Shown in pieces: positions 10,758-21,401 of a DNA stretch of 64,000 bases. Under the pieces are notes generated by a model. The model made no database searches. It was not told where the DNA came from and saw only the letters and a program-made list of their open reading frames with translations. Each line of letters begins with the position of its first letter. Position 1 is the first letter of the stretch. Both the position numbers and the translations under genes were made by a program. The DNA comes from Microvelia longipes. Its lineage: Eukaryota; Arthropoda; Insecta; Hemiptera; Veliidae. The stretch is taken from assembly GCA_018340805.1 (NCBI GenBank), contig JACMZG010000032.1, positions 7,554,137-7,618,136 on the forward strand. Reading direction: 5' to 3'.

Positions 10758-10893
10758 GGTATTTGTTTTGCTTATGGATGGGTCTCTGGTCTCAAGAGAG
10801 CAGACTCTCATCATTGTCTCCTGTTCTGTTTAGACTTCACTATAACTTGATGTCTGTAGAGTGTTTCTTATTGGACACTTTTATGTTTTACAG

Positions 10894-11084
10894 ATGACAG
10901 GACGGTAGATTACCCTCTAATACAGCGGCCCTTCACTATGATCTTCATGCTGGTCTTCTATAATTACTTCTGCCTCAAACTCGGCCCCAGTCTCATGAAG
11001 AACCGCCCACCATTCCAACTCAGAAATACCATCATTCTTTTCGACTTATTTCAAATTATCGTCAACATTTATATTTTTATAACA
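10894..11084 (+). CDS. ELOVL coding exon a
   Basis: Acceptor TTTTATGTTTTACAG, donor ACA/GTAAGT. It encodes (D)DRTVDYPLIQRPFTMIFM, then a first membrane segment, LGPSLMKNRPPF and RNTIILFDLFQI. The family N-terminal pattern DxRxxDxPL and LGPxxMxxRxPF is clear. Enters with two bases of a split codon and ends in phase 0. Confidence 0.9.
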
Positions 11085-11148
11085 GTAAGTAAAAATATTA
11101 TACGAAACCGATACGACCACTTTGAAGTACTATATATTATATATATAT

Positions 11149-11247
<99 letters not shown>

Positions 11248-14200
11248 TATTATATATTATAAACACTATATTTTATTTTTAGTACAAAAATAAAATCAAC
11301 CTTCGGGAGGACACGAACCCTATTGAAAACCAGATTTTCTGAGGTCATTAACACGGTTTGCTAAGTCAGCAAAATTTTCAAAAAATCGGAAAAATTCAGG
11401 GTTAATATTTTTTTGCTGCGAATAAGGTTAATATGTTACCAAATACCACTTATTTGGTAAAATACTCCCCGTCAAGTCTTTGGTCCAAACAAGTAGGGAA
11501 ATTAACTTTTCTGTCCCGCCAAGTCATATCCGTATTGGGTGGAGACTGCCATAGGCGTTTCAAAGTGAAGTTGCTAGGTTGCAATAGTTAAGGGCCCTAT
11601 TTACATTAAGAGGCAACATCAGCTTCTTCTCCAAGGCGGCAAGCCAGCTGTGTGAACGAGTTTTATATTTTCTTTTGCTATATTTTGAGATATCAAACAA
11701 TTCAGGTGTTCGTGGAGATTAATCATAACAGATTTTAGCAGTTGTCTTAATAACAGCAGTTTTACTTACCTGCATAGATCTAGGAGTATACAAAAGAAAT
11801 TAATGAATAAATGAAACGATAAGGGTACGATATAATCAGGCTCTATACCCCATACACCCTTGCAAACTTCTGGCACGCCGCCAAGGAGAAGAAGCTGATG
11901 CCTCTCAATGTACCTATGACCGTCTCCACCCAATACGGACATGGCATAGGTTCCCAATAGGTCATAGGTCAGCATAGCGTGACCGTATTACTTGAAATAA
12001 ATTAGGTTTGGAATAGTAATTACTATACTTTTATTTGCAGGCGTGGTCCATATGGTTGTTTGATTACAATTTTTTCTGTCAAGCAATGATACGCGAAGAC
12101 GTTCGTGCAAGCCAGAGGGTAAGTCTTATTCTTATATATTACACGTTTAGAATGATGGAATGTATAAGAGAACGTAGACAGCATGTGGGGATGAACTCAG
12201 AGCTGCTATCTAGCGGCAGCTCTGACACCTGTATCTAGTTAATAATATAAATAATGATTAAAATTAGGTGCGTGGCTTCTTTGATTTTATCATCACAGAG
12301 CTGATTTTTAAATAAGATAAGCTTTATTTTATGATGAAAATTCGCTAACGGGAAACTAAAGTTGCTTACTTGGTGTAGCTTGTTTGAGTTTAATTAATTT
12401 ACCTGTTGATTATAGGTTTTGATATTGTATATTTTATTAGCAGTGTTATATTAATGTTGTAGTAAATAATTAATAACAGGTTCATTATATTTCAGACGAT
12501 ATCTCTCATCTACTTGTATCTGCTAGTCAAGATATCTGATCTCATAGATACCGTGAGTCTCTCTCATTTTTATTTGATTAACACAGAGTACAAAGAGCAT
12601 AGAGGTCATAGTGACTGTCACTTATATAAACCCTTATACACAACTTGTCCTACTAGTCCTCTTAGGACTGCTTTAGACCACCCAATGGTATGAGATAGAC
12701 ACTACCATCTCTATGTACTTATATCTCTATACACTCAGGCAAGTTAGGTTACAACTAGTCCTACTAGTCCTCTTAGGACTGCTTCAGACCACCCAATGGT
12801 ATGAGATAGACACTACCATCTCTATGTACTTATATCTCTATACACTCAGGCAAGTTAGGTTACAACTAGTCCTACTAGTCCTCTTAGGACTGCTTCAGAC
12901 CACCCAATGGTATGAGATAGACACTACCATCTCTATGTACTTATATCCTATACACTCAGGCAAGTTTAGGTTACAACTAGTCCTACTAGTCCCTTAGGAC
13001 TGATTTAGACACTCCTATCTCTATATGTTTTCCAGAAATAAAAAGTGGGGCATTGCTAAAGTCGACCTACACAGTTCATCGTGAATCCAAAACTGAACAG
13101 AAGACTATGAAGTGGTGGTCTGGTTCTGCCAACATGAGGTTTAGAGGGCGAAGTTTTAAGATCTAAGGTCTAAACGATAGCCTCGAATGACTTTGCAGTC
13201 TATAGTTGGTTGAGCTTTGTAGTCCTGAATTACTAGATCCTGATTTAAATTTTAACTCGTAGTTTTTATTTTTCAGGTATTTATGGTACTCAGAAAGAAA
13301 AACAGTCACATATCGTTCTTGCATTTATACCATCACACCGGTATGGTAATAATGATATGGGCGGCCGTAAAGTTCATACCAGGTAAAGTTATTTTACTTA
13401 GTCTTCCAGAGTTGAGTGGTTACAAGATTTTATCAATAATGTTTCGTCTGAAAGCTTCCGGTGCCCATATCAGTGGATCGGTACCAGCAATAGAGTTTCG
13501 TCTGAAAACTTCCGGTCCCCATATCAGTGGCGCGGTACTAGCAATAAAGTTTCGTCTGAAAACTTCCGGTGCCCATATCAGTGGCGCGGTCCCAGCAATA
13601 GTGTTTCGCCTGAAAGGTTCCAGTGTCTTTATCAGGGGGCGCTGTTCCAGGGGAGCCTTTGGAAACCCACTTAAAACATACAATAATTAAAAACCATACT
13701 ACCAATATGCAGTTGGGAAATCGGGTACGGAGAACTTCAGAACCTTTCGCACCCTATCTGATTGTATACAATCACTCTGAGAATGATTGTACAGATTGTA
13801 CAATTGATTGTATAGATATATTAAAACTTGTAAACCTTCATGTTCCTTCTCACTATACAAGATCTACTCAGACATTCCACTCACAATCTCATCCTACCAA
13901 CTATATCAAATATTCCCTTATTCCTAGACTCCATTCCATTAGTAACAAATATTCTCCATTCTTAGACATATTCAACGCTTCTAAATCCGCTAACAAAACA
14001 TATATTATCTTCATTTACTTTTAGATATCTTACTCTATCTTTAATATGTTTATCTTCTTTTACTTTTAGATATCTTACTCGATCTTTAAAATGTTTATCT
14101 TTTACTTTTAGATATTACTCTCTTAATATGTTGTTATCTTCTTTTACATTTAGATATCTTACTCTATCTTTAATATGTTTTTTCTTTTCATTTTTATCTT

Positions 14201-17089
14201 CTCTATTTTAAAATGTTTATCTTCTTTTACTTTTAGATATCTTACTCTATCTTTAATACTAGAAGTTATAAGGTAAAAGTTATAACTTAAATCTAAGTTA
14301 AAAGCTAATTCGAAGCTCTGCAAGAACTGATATAACGTGAAACATGTGAATAATCTTGAAAACTGCACAAAAGGCTCAATGTAATATTTTGTCGGTTTTT
14401 CCGTCAGGTAACGAACGTTCTTCACTGTGTAAACCTCTTGTTCTTCTATGTTCTAGTGGGTCACCACACATGTCTAGGACTGTACAACGCTCCGGTGCAC
14501 ATGGTAATGTACACATATTACCTGACAGCCGCTCTCTTCCCTCACCTAAAGTTGGCTAGATTTAAGAAGTTAGTCACACAGATGCAGATGGTAATTACAT
14601 CTTAATGCTTACATCCAACTACTAATTCCATATTGCTTATTCTATATGCTTACATCGAACTACTAATTCCATATTGCTTATTCTATATTTTGGTTATATT
14701 GAAAGTTACGGAATTTATAACACTGCATATGAGGACACAATAGACTAGTCCATCAGCAAGTATTACCAGGTCGTGTCCGGACAACCTTTGCCTTTTTTCC
14801 GGTGGAAATAATTCCAAGGCACTTAGACCTCTGATGGGTCCATTTTACCTACTCCGGACAGGATATTAAATGAAATAATATTATGATAAAATAAGAAACA
14901 CTAAATAAAATATTTTAAAATAATAAGGTAGGATAATATTAAATTTACAGTAATAAGATAATATGTATTGTGAATAATTGCTGGATATGATATATTAAAG
15001 TCACTTAGACCCATTAGATTAAAATGTCTGTTGAGTCTGCAGTGTCCTGCAATAACTCTAGTAATGTAGAGGCAAGTTCCCTTACTTAGCGACAGTATTA
15101 TCTTAGTGCGTTTCTGAGAAGGACCAGAAAGCATAAGCTCAGATTGTCTCATCTCAAAAGAACCACTCCACTCATGTCAAATGGCATTGCTAAGCGACTT
15201 TTGAAGGTGTGACCTCACAATACATTTTGGGATGTCAATAATAGGTTTAGGGCTTATGGGTGATTCCCCAGATCCAAAACCAGCCAGCCGGTCAGCAATG
15301 TCATTGCCTTCGATTCCGCAATGTCCTGGCACCCAAATGATTTTACCTGATTTTGAAGGCTAAGTTTACTAAGTGTCGATTTGCATTCCAGTTTAGAATT
15401 ATTTTTCGGGTTGATAGGAGCTTTTAATGCTGCCTGACTGTCAGCATGCATAGGAGCGTGAGCTCCTAAACTAATGCTGATTTCATAATTTGGCCTAGCA
15501 CAAAATATTCCGGCACCAGATCTGTCCATAATTCTCGATCCATCAGTGAAATCTTTTTTCCTAGTAAAGGGGGCAACGACCGTCTTGGTTGGATTTACAG
15601 ATAAGTTATTTGTTCTGCACCATTTATCTAGAATATTTAAGACTCTCTAGTCTAGTTCAAACACAGTTTTTACAAATGTTCCCTTTATAAACACTACTAC
15701 TTCGTCGGCATAAGCCTGGACATAAGATCCGTCATTCTGCAAAACCACTTTCATATTATTTAGAACTAAACACCATAATAGAGGAGATAGTACCCCTCCT
15801 TGTGGACAACATGTAGTTGTAGTAGCCTTAACTGTAGCCCCATTGCGTTCTGCGCTGATTACCCTATGGGCAAGTATAGAATCCACCCAACAAGGGTTGG
15901 GTGGACTCCATGTTCTAAAGCAGCAGATACTATGAACTCAATAGAAACACAGTTGAAGGCACCTTTAATGTCCAAAAAAAAGCCCAATGCTAGTTGTTTC
16001 TTGTCCTGGACTTCCTCAATTTTCCCAACTAAATGGTGTAGAGCAGCTTCGCAAGATTTTCCTGACTGCGGCATAATGTTCCTTACTTAGATTTACTGTA
16101 AGATTATCACGAATGTATTTTTATCAACTAGACACTCTAATCATATTTAAAAAAAAAATGTAAAACTAATGGGTCTAAATGATTTTAAAAGTATAAAGTT
16201 AGATCTACCCTGTTTAAGAATAAAAACTACACTAGCCTGATCCCTCAGCAAGTGTTACCAGGTCGTTTCTTGACATCTTGTCCTGGTCCGTTAGCAAGGG
16301 TTACCAGGTCGTGTCCTGATATCCTGGCCTAGTCCCTCAGCAAGTGTTACCAGGTCGTGTCCTGACATCTTGTCATGGTCCCTTAGCAAGTGTTACCATG
16401 TCGTGTCCTGATATCCTGGCCTAGTCCCTTACCAAGTGTTACCAGGTCGCGTCCTGACATCCTGGCCTAGTCCCTCAGCAAGTGTTACCAGGTCGTGTCC
16501 TGACATCTTGGCCATGATCCCTTGGGAAGTGTTGCCCCCAGGTCTCAGGGCACCGCGTAGTTCTTTATCGTGCTTAATAATTATGCGTAGTAACCACGAA
16601 CCTTGCACCTTTTAAGGGTGACCCTTGCAGGATCTGCATCATATGCTTATTAAACCTTTACACCCAAAGTGTTGGTAATAGTTTATTCGAATAAATCCGA
16701 TAAAAACTGATATTGGAGCACGGGATGCGAACCCCAGACCTTCGTTTCATTAAAGGTCAGTATAAATACTGACGAATTTACATTGAAAAAATATATGTTT
16801 CCTATAATGCAAAGAGCATAGCACAAAGATCCACTACGCCATGAGATAAGTAATGTGAGTGACGTCAGCCTAACACAGATATTCTATTGTATTGTTGGTG
16901 TTGCAGACGCAGTTCGCGCTGATATGTATGCACGCCTCGACAGTGCTGTTCTACCCAGGCTGTTCCTACCCCAGCTGGCCACTACATGTCATTATACCAA
17001 ACAATGCTTACATGTTTTTACTCTTCTATGATTTCTATAGGAAAGCTTATATTTTAAATAAAACAACCTCTACTGATAAACAAAACTGA
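10894..17089 (+). CDS. Very-long-chain fatty-acid elongase (ELOVL), 5' exon missing
   Basis: Condensing enzyme of the ER fatty-acid elongation cycle (3-ketoacyl-CoA synthase). Six exons join with GT-AG introns and compatible phases: 10894-11084, 12041-12118, 12496-12552, 13277-13382, 14457-14590 and 16907-17089 (TGA). They give about 248 residues. With a missing N-terminal exon of perhaps 20-25 residues this reaches a normal family length. Family motifs are all present: KISDLIDT (usual KxxExxDT, here Asp for Glu), HLYHH, NAPVHMVMYTYY and TQMQMTQ. Hydrophobic segments suit a multi-pass membrane protein. YHHTGM is typical of insect members. The C-terminus DKQN lacks a dilysine retrieval signal. 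Introns hold repeats and an antisense LINE. The first coding exon must end in one G completing the codon at 10894 and was not found upstream. Confidence 0.9.
11131..11262. repeat. (TA)n microsatellite in ELOVL intron
   Basis: About 130 bp of interrupted TA dinucleotides shortly after the exon a donor. It extends the apparent reading frame with Ile/Tyr repeats that are not coding. Confidence 0.95.
12041..12118 (+). CDS. ELOVL coding exon b
   Basis: Acceptor ACTTTTATTTGCAG, donor AGAGG/GTAAGT. 26 codons in phase 0: AWSIWLFDYNFFCQAM then IREDVRASQR. It matches the luminal loop that contains a conserved Cys in the family (xWxC/FxCQ). The sequence has drifted from the usual form. Confidence 0.8.
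12496..12552 (+). CDS. ELOVL coding exon c
   Basis: Acceptor ATTATATTTCAG, donor ACC/GTGAGT. 19 codons in phase 0: TISLIYLYLLVKISDLIDT. It carries the KxxExxDT signature with Asp in place of Glu. Too short to be seen as an open reading frame by itself. Confidence 0.85.
12648..13006. repeat. 111-bp tandem repeat in ELOVL intron
   Basis: About 3.2 copies of a 111-bp unit containing CCTACTAGTCCTCTTAGGAC and CAATGGTATGAGATAGACAC. The last copies have small deletions. As 111 is a multiple of three the array is open (37-residue period), which is not evidence of coding. Confidence 0.95.
13277..13382 (+). CDS. ELOVL coding exon d (HxxHH)
   Basis: Acceptor TATTTTTCAG, donor CCAG/GTAAAG. It encodes VFMVLRKKNSHISFLHLYHH and then TGMVIMIWAAVKFIP, with the catalytic/metal-site HLYHH box. 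Leaves in phase 1. The reading frame continuing past 13382 is intron and runs into a 54-bp minisatellite. Confidence 0.92.
13437..13632. repeat. 54-bp tandem repeat in ELOVL intron
   Basis: About 3.5 copies of a unit containing GTTTCGTCTGAAAACTTCCG and CCCATATCAGTGGCGCGGT. Open in both strands because 54 is a multiple of three. Confidence 0.95.
14005..14255. repeat. About 44-bp tandem repeat in ELOVL intron
   Basis: Five degenerate copies of TTTTAGATATCTTACTC followed by TATCTTTAATATGTTTATC and CTTCTTTTAC. Confidence 0.9.
14457..14590 (+). CDS. ELOVL coding exon e
   Basis: Acceptor TTCTTCTATGTTCTAG, donor CAGATG/GTAATT. Completes the split codon (Val) and gives GHHTCLGLYN, APVHMVMYTYYL and KLVTQMQM. 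It contains the NxxxHxxMYxYY motif and the start of TxxQxxQ. Confidence 0.9.
14990..16090 (-). pseudogene. LINE relic: RT, RNase H and C-terminal domain (R1/LOA/I-like)
   Basis: On the minus strand, from 16090 down: MPQSGKSCEAALHHLVGKIE then LALGFFLDIKGAFNCV (RT motif A), CPQGGVLSPLLWCLVLN (motif B), YVQAYADEVVVF (motif C, usual YADD now YADE), then RNase H-like MDRSGAGIFC and HADSQAALKAP, then RQSELMLSGPSQKR and VIAGHCRLNRHFNLMGLSD. The order RT, RNase H, GHCxLNRHxxLMG is that of LINEs of the R1/LOA/I group. Frames are broken and the motif C Asp is lost. It lies antisense in the ELOVL intron, so it does not disturb the splice sites seen. Confidence 0.85.
16225..16548. repeat. 46-bp tandem repeat in ELOVL intron
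   Basis: About seven copies of a unit with TAGTCCCTCAGCAAGTGTTA and CCAGGTCGTGTCCTGACATC. One further diverged unit lies 1.4 kb upstream at about 14745-14790, which suggests the array has moved or that the region between was inserted. Confidence 0.92.
16715..16850 (-). mobile_element. tRNA-like SINE fragment
   Basis: On the minus strand ATGGCGTAGTGGATCTTTG resembles an A box and GGTCTGGGGTTCGCATCCCG is a B box nearly identical to the one in the SINE at 7022. The distance between boxes is longer than in a tRNA. Confidence 0.55.
16907..17089 (+). CDS. ELOVL terminal coding exon f
   Basis: Acceptor TTGTTGGTGTTGCAG. 60 codons and TGA. It encodes TQFALICMHASTVLFYPGC, then IIPNNAYMFLLFYDFYRKAY, the family's last membrane segment and FYxFYRKxY end. 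Confidence 0.9.
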   Translation, partial: TQFALICMHASTVLFYPGCSYPSWPLHVIIPNNAYMFLLFYDFYRKAYILNKTTSTDKQN

Positions 17090-17136
17090 TAAGCTACGAT
17101 AACAAACAAAACTAAACCCTTGGATAAGAAAAAATA

Positions 17137-18215
17137 ATCAGGTACGGGTACGGGGTACCTCGGAACTTCTCCTCGCCATATGGGATTCACTACGCTCATC
17201 CTCACCACTTCGACTCACTTCGCTCGTCCTCAGAATATGGAAATCGCCTAATTCATATTACTTTGCGTCTTTGGACTCGCTTCGCTCGTCCTCAGATAGT
17301 GAAACATCAGTTTTATTGCCAGTGGTCACCCGTCCAGGTACTGACCTTGCCCGATGCTGATTAACATTAGTGTTTTAACATCAACCAAAGATATAGCCGA
17401 GTTAAGAATGAAACTTGGTAAACTATAACTATACATTGCTGTACATTGTTATAAAACTTATTGGTTACTTATAGCTTTACAGGGTATACACTACGCTAAC
17501 AACAAAGGTAAATCTTCGGTATACGGTGCACCCTGTTATCAATACTATATATCGATATATTTTTAGTTACGCGACACGTAAACGAGAACTGAGCACTTAA
17601 AAGATAAGCAGCGTCGTTAAATTATTAATTATAATTAAAACATTAAAAAAACCATACAACAGATAAATGAAAACATTAACAACAAAAATATAATAAAAAA
17701 CCTGAAAATTACAAACACAAAAATACGTAAAATTAGATGTGATGTATCGATTATTCTTATAAAAACATAGTTAAAACATTATAAAAACATAAAAAAATAT
17801 GAAAATAGTTATAACCATTTTAACAGATAAAAAAAACACAAACAACAAAAAATCATTTAAAAAAAATAATAAAATATGTTCATAAACGTAAAAGAAAGGC
17901 ATATATCGATTATTCCTACATCACATCTCTAAACTAATTATATCGATATATAGTATTGATAACAGGGAGCACGTACACCGAAGTTCAGCCAAATTTTTTC
18001 CGGAAAGTACCTACTTTTTATATAAGTTTCAACTCCCCTAAACACGATGATAACAGACACACATTGACATACAACTCGGTAAAACCACTCGGGAGGCCTT
18101 AAAAACCTGAAACGGATAATTCCGGTGACATCCCGGTTTCGGAGTTTTTGCAAACACAATACTTCTCCTATATAACTATGGTATAAATGAGGAAAACTAA
18201 TTAAACTAATTTGTT
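17137..18215 (+). repeat. Dispersed family 1, long copy split by a fold-back
   Basis: Begins GGTACGGGGTACCTCGGAAC, then repeated CTTCGCTCGTCCTCAG blocks. Next comes a segment whose reverse complement (about 17310-17365) reads CAGCATCGGGCAAGGTCAGT and ACCTGGACGGGTGACCAC, resembling the 3' half of 5S rRNA (internal control region). After a 475-bp fold-back insertion (17510-17985) it resumes at about 18000 and ends with ACCACTCGGGAGGCCTTAAA, TTTTTGCAAACACAATACTT and TATAAATGAGGAAAAC. Compare 37465-38250 and 58600-59066. Confidence 0.75.
17510..17985. mobile_element. Fold-back element with about 65-bp inverted ends
   Basis: The left end CTTCGGTATACGGTGCACCC, TGTTATCAATACTATATATC, GATATATTTTTAGTT is matched inverted at about 17925-17985. 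A third copy of the end, with further shared sequence up to a GTAGGAATAATCGAT block, lies at 42062-42145. The interior is A-rich without coding signal. It interrupts a family 1 element. Confidence 0.75.
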
Positions 18216-18990
18216 GGAACAAACAAAATTTTCTCTTATCTATTAATCTATAAGTATTTGACAGTGAATCCATTTGTTTGAGCTTTCTCCAGTCCTAATC
18301 TGGTACAACATGATACATAGCATATACATACTATTCGCGATTCAAAGTCCGTAGCAGCGCCACCGTCGCTGATAAGAAATTGATAACAGAAGGGTGATCG
18401 TTGTTTAAGTCCTTATGGGAGTTTTTTGGTTTTCTTATTTGTGGCGATTATTTCTTTAAATTTTTATCAAAGTGCTTTAATTTAATTAATTTTAGGGCGT
18501 ATGAAATCAGTAGAATCACTATTTGATCACTATTGAATCACTATTTCACTTGTTTACACGGCATTTTTTACCGTGAAAAATTAATTTCACACGACAAGTG
18601 CTAGGGGGGGGGGGGGGGGTGAACCCATAAGGGGGTTGAACACGGGGAAGAACCCTTGCCATATCCCGCATGTAAACGAAGTATTAGTTCCTTGCTTCTC
18701 CGAACTAAATTTAGATCCAATATCAATTATTACAAAAATATATTTTTACATTAATTATTTTGTAAATAAAAATATTTGTTGAGTTTGTTAAAATATACAA
18801 ATTTTTAGATTTAAATGTTAAATTATTATCCTTTGACCACAGCATAGGCGGATCTGATCACTGATCAAGTGAGGATACGTGGAGGATCAACTGTGGGAGA
18901 GATATAATGGATAATAATCCAAGGATTACATTAGAGAGACATTTAATTGTGTAGTACGAAAACTATGTTTCCATCTTCACAAAAGCATAA
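18216..18990. other. Intergenic, no gene recognised
   Basis: Includes a GTTTACACGGCATTTTTTACC inverted motif and a G-run (18604-18620) followed by GAACCCATAAGGGGGTTGAA. Similar GTTTAAACCC/GGGGTTAAACCC words occur at 20130-20270, so both may be decayed ends of one small element; I could not prove it. Confidence 0.35.
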
Positions 18991-18992
18991 CA

Positions 18993-19214
18993 AATTGCGA
19001 CACGGAAGTCCGCAAGCCGGTCAAAATTGTGACGCGGAGGTCCGCAAGCCGGTCCAAATTGTGACGCGGAGGTCCGCAAGCCGGTCTAAATTGCGACGCG
19101 GAGGTCCGCAAGCCGGTCCAAATTGCGACGCGGAGGTCCGCAAGCCGGTCCAAATTGCGACGCGGAGGTCCGCAAGCCGGTCCAAATTGCGACGCGGAGG
19201 TCCGCAAGCCGGCC
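18993..19214. repeat. 32-bp minisatellite, about 7 units
   Basis: Units of GGAGGTCCGCAAGCCGGTCC plus AAATTGCGACGC, GC-rich against an AT-rich background. Units are contiguous, with no spacer variation and no palindromic repeat, so this is not a CRISPR. Both strands are open through it by chance. Confidence 0.95.
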
Positions 19215-19899
19215 CAATTTTCTTTGAAATGCGTGTTTCTTGCTTGAGTCTCCGGTATACGCTTTACATGCTTAGCAAAATTTTAATTTAATTTTTCAAA
19301 GAAAATGCGCATCTTTATCCCATAATATATAAAGTCATCTTTTCACTGCCCAGCTTTATTCGCACTGGTTTATATCTCTGTCCATGCTATTTTAGTACAT
19401 TTTCTTTAAATCGTTCGTAAAATTTAGATAACAAAAAAAAAAAAAAAAAAAAAAAATTGTGACGCTACTGCTCAGGTAAGAAAGTATTTACTGGAGACTT
19501 AACCAAGAAATGGTTTAATTGAGCAAGAAAGCAGGCATTTTAAAAAAAATTGGGCCGGTTGCCAATTTCCATAGTCCATAAATAACTAAAGTTTTAAAAA
19601 AACAGGGTAAATGTATTAAACACTACGCTCTTGACAATTGTTCTAAAACGCATTTGTTTGAACAAGTCTGATTTTTCTGATTTCATTACTGTTTGTTTAC
19701 GTCATAGAGATATTATTACTAGAGGGGTCCTATTGGTTGAATTTTGAAACACTGACAAAATAACCTGGCCACCTTCGCTTATATTGTAATCAAATAATCA
19801 GTACAAAATTACAATAACTTATATAGAAGTACGTTAAAAATACAAATCAAAACAGAAACAAGGTATAGGAAGCCGAAAACAAAAGATTTATTATTGCCT
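19215..19899. other. Intergenic with poly(A) tract
   Basis: A run of about 25 A lies at 19433-19457. 19690-19740 contains CATAGAGATATTATTACTAG, the inverted terminal block of dispersed family 2. No gene seen. Confidence 0.5.
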
Positions 19900-20025
19900 T
19901 AACTCACTCTTGAAGGAGGTTTTAATGAGGTTACACAGAGCCCCCAATAAGATGTTTCAGGCCTTTCAATGTATTGAGATAGGCTATGCCTCCTCTAGTA
20001 ATAATATCTCTATGGTTTACGTTTA
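19900..20025 (+). repeat. Dispersed family 2 copy
   Basis: Contains TTACACAGAGCCCCCAATAA, GATGTTTCAGGCCTTTCAAT, TGAGATAGGCTATGCCTCC and TCTAGTAATAATATCTC. An inverted copy is at 61605-61720. Shorter relatives are at 6020-6170 and 63700-63757. Confidence 0.75.
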
Positions 20026-20650
20026 TATAAAATGAAATAATTACTGTCATCGTTCGTATCTAATGTCACGTGATCGTTCTATATAATTACTTTGTCTAAA
20101 CATTGTGCTGAGCACCTGGTTGAATCCTCAACACCGATATTACTCCGTATAGACGGGGGTTCGACCCGGTGTTGAACACCGATATCGACACCAATAATTT
20201 GTAGGCTGAAACCTGATAGTGTGCCGTGTAGACACTTAACGGGGTTAAACCCGGTCTCCCAAGTCAGGTTATTTTAATAATTATTATTGCTTTCAATTTC
20301 TTTGGTTATTTAATAAACATATATATTTATTTACCTTTTAGCATCATTATGCTGTCTGTTATCGAAACTTTATTGGTAAAATAAACTTTTTCTACAGCTA
20401 AAATTTAAGTGGCGGTTCGCAGTAATAAACACTGATTATGATCTGTTGTTCCTTGACGCATTTGCCTCGTTTAATAAAAACACTAACTGGTTGGTCAGCG
20501 CAGTTATAATAATGAATTAACGCACACAAAATAAGGAAAGAATAATTCACGTTTTTAAAAATATTCAAAACAAAACACTAAGTAGAACGCAGAACAGAAA
20601 CGAATAATTGCAAATCATGTTGATTTTGAAGAATGGCCAACATACACAAA
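20026..20650. other. Intergenic, possible decayed small element
   Basis: 20150-20275 carries GGGGGTTCGACCCGGTG and GGGGTTAAACCCGGTC, short related palindromic words. The first contains a tRNA B-box-like string, but no A box at the right distance was found. The rest is AT-rich without coding signal. Confidence 0.35.
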
Positions 20651-20737
20651 CAAATATCCCCTAAGAAAATATTTATCTTTATTTAGATTTAAGTTATAAA
20701 TCTAAATAAAGATAAATATTTTCTTAGGGGATATTTG
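20651..20737. repeat. Perfect 41-bp inverted repeat with 5-bp loop
   Basis: Arms 20651-20691 and 20697-20737 are exact reverse complements, with the loop AGTTA. The left arm starts CAAATATCCCCTAAGAAAAT. The flanking bases no longer pair, so the palindrome ends sharply. Confidence 0.97.
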
Positions 20738-20984
20738 ATTAAATATGTTCTTAGAATTATTTTATTGTTAAACATCTTTATTAGTTCTATTCTATATATA
20801 CTCTACAGTTTTTACCAAAGTTTTATAAATAGAACTTAATATCAATAAAACATTGGTTTGCTGTTCAGTTTTGTGTATATTTTTATAAAAGTATTGGTTT
20901 ATTTATTCAATATCATTATACTTTACGAAAATGTGATTAACAAATGTTTTTTTGTATACATGTCTACCATCACATGTCAGAATA

Positions 20985-21170
20985 CATGTGATACACCCAC
21001 ATACAGACAGAAAACTTTGAGAAAACCACTCAGGAGGCCTTAAAAACAAATATATCCTTTATCTATGCTTAAAAACACCTGCAAAGGATAATTCTGGTTT
21101 CGGATTTTTTTTACAAACACAATACTTTTCCTATATACCTACGATATAAATGGGGAAAAGTGTTAAGATG
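20985..21170 (+). repeat. Dispersed family 1, terminal fragment
   Basis: ACACCCACATACAGACAG, AAACCACTCAGGAGGCCTTA, AACACCTGCAAAGGATAATT, TTTTTTACAAACACAATACT and TATAAATGGGGAAAAGT match the end of the long copies. Shortly upstream sequence is AT-rich with a small hydrophobic frame I do not accept as a gene. Confidence 0.75.
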
Positions 21171-21401
21171 ACATTAAGATGTCATTTTTTAAGTATTCTG
21201 GGACGCTGAATCGAATAAAATCGGTCCGAAGTCAATGTGACCTAAGTAATAATGACCTAAAGTCGAAAACCCCATAATAAATTACCAAAACCCAAAATTA
21301 CGACCGATAAAAAATATTTTTTTGTTGGATGTCTTTTTTTATGTATTTTTGGGCAATGAATAAAATAAAAATGAAAAAACTGGGGTCAATAGTGTTAAGA
21401 T

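Noticed and set aside
18947..19291. Basic repetitive protein or CRISPR-like array
   Set aside because: Contiguous 32-bp units without spacers; eukaryotic setting; the frame cycles through all phases of the repeat.
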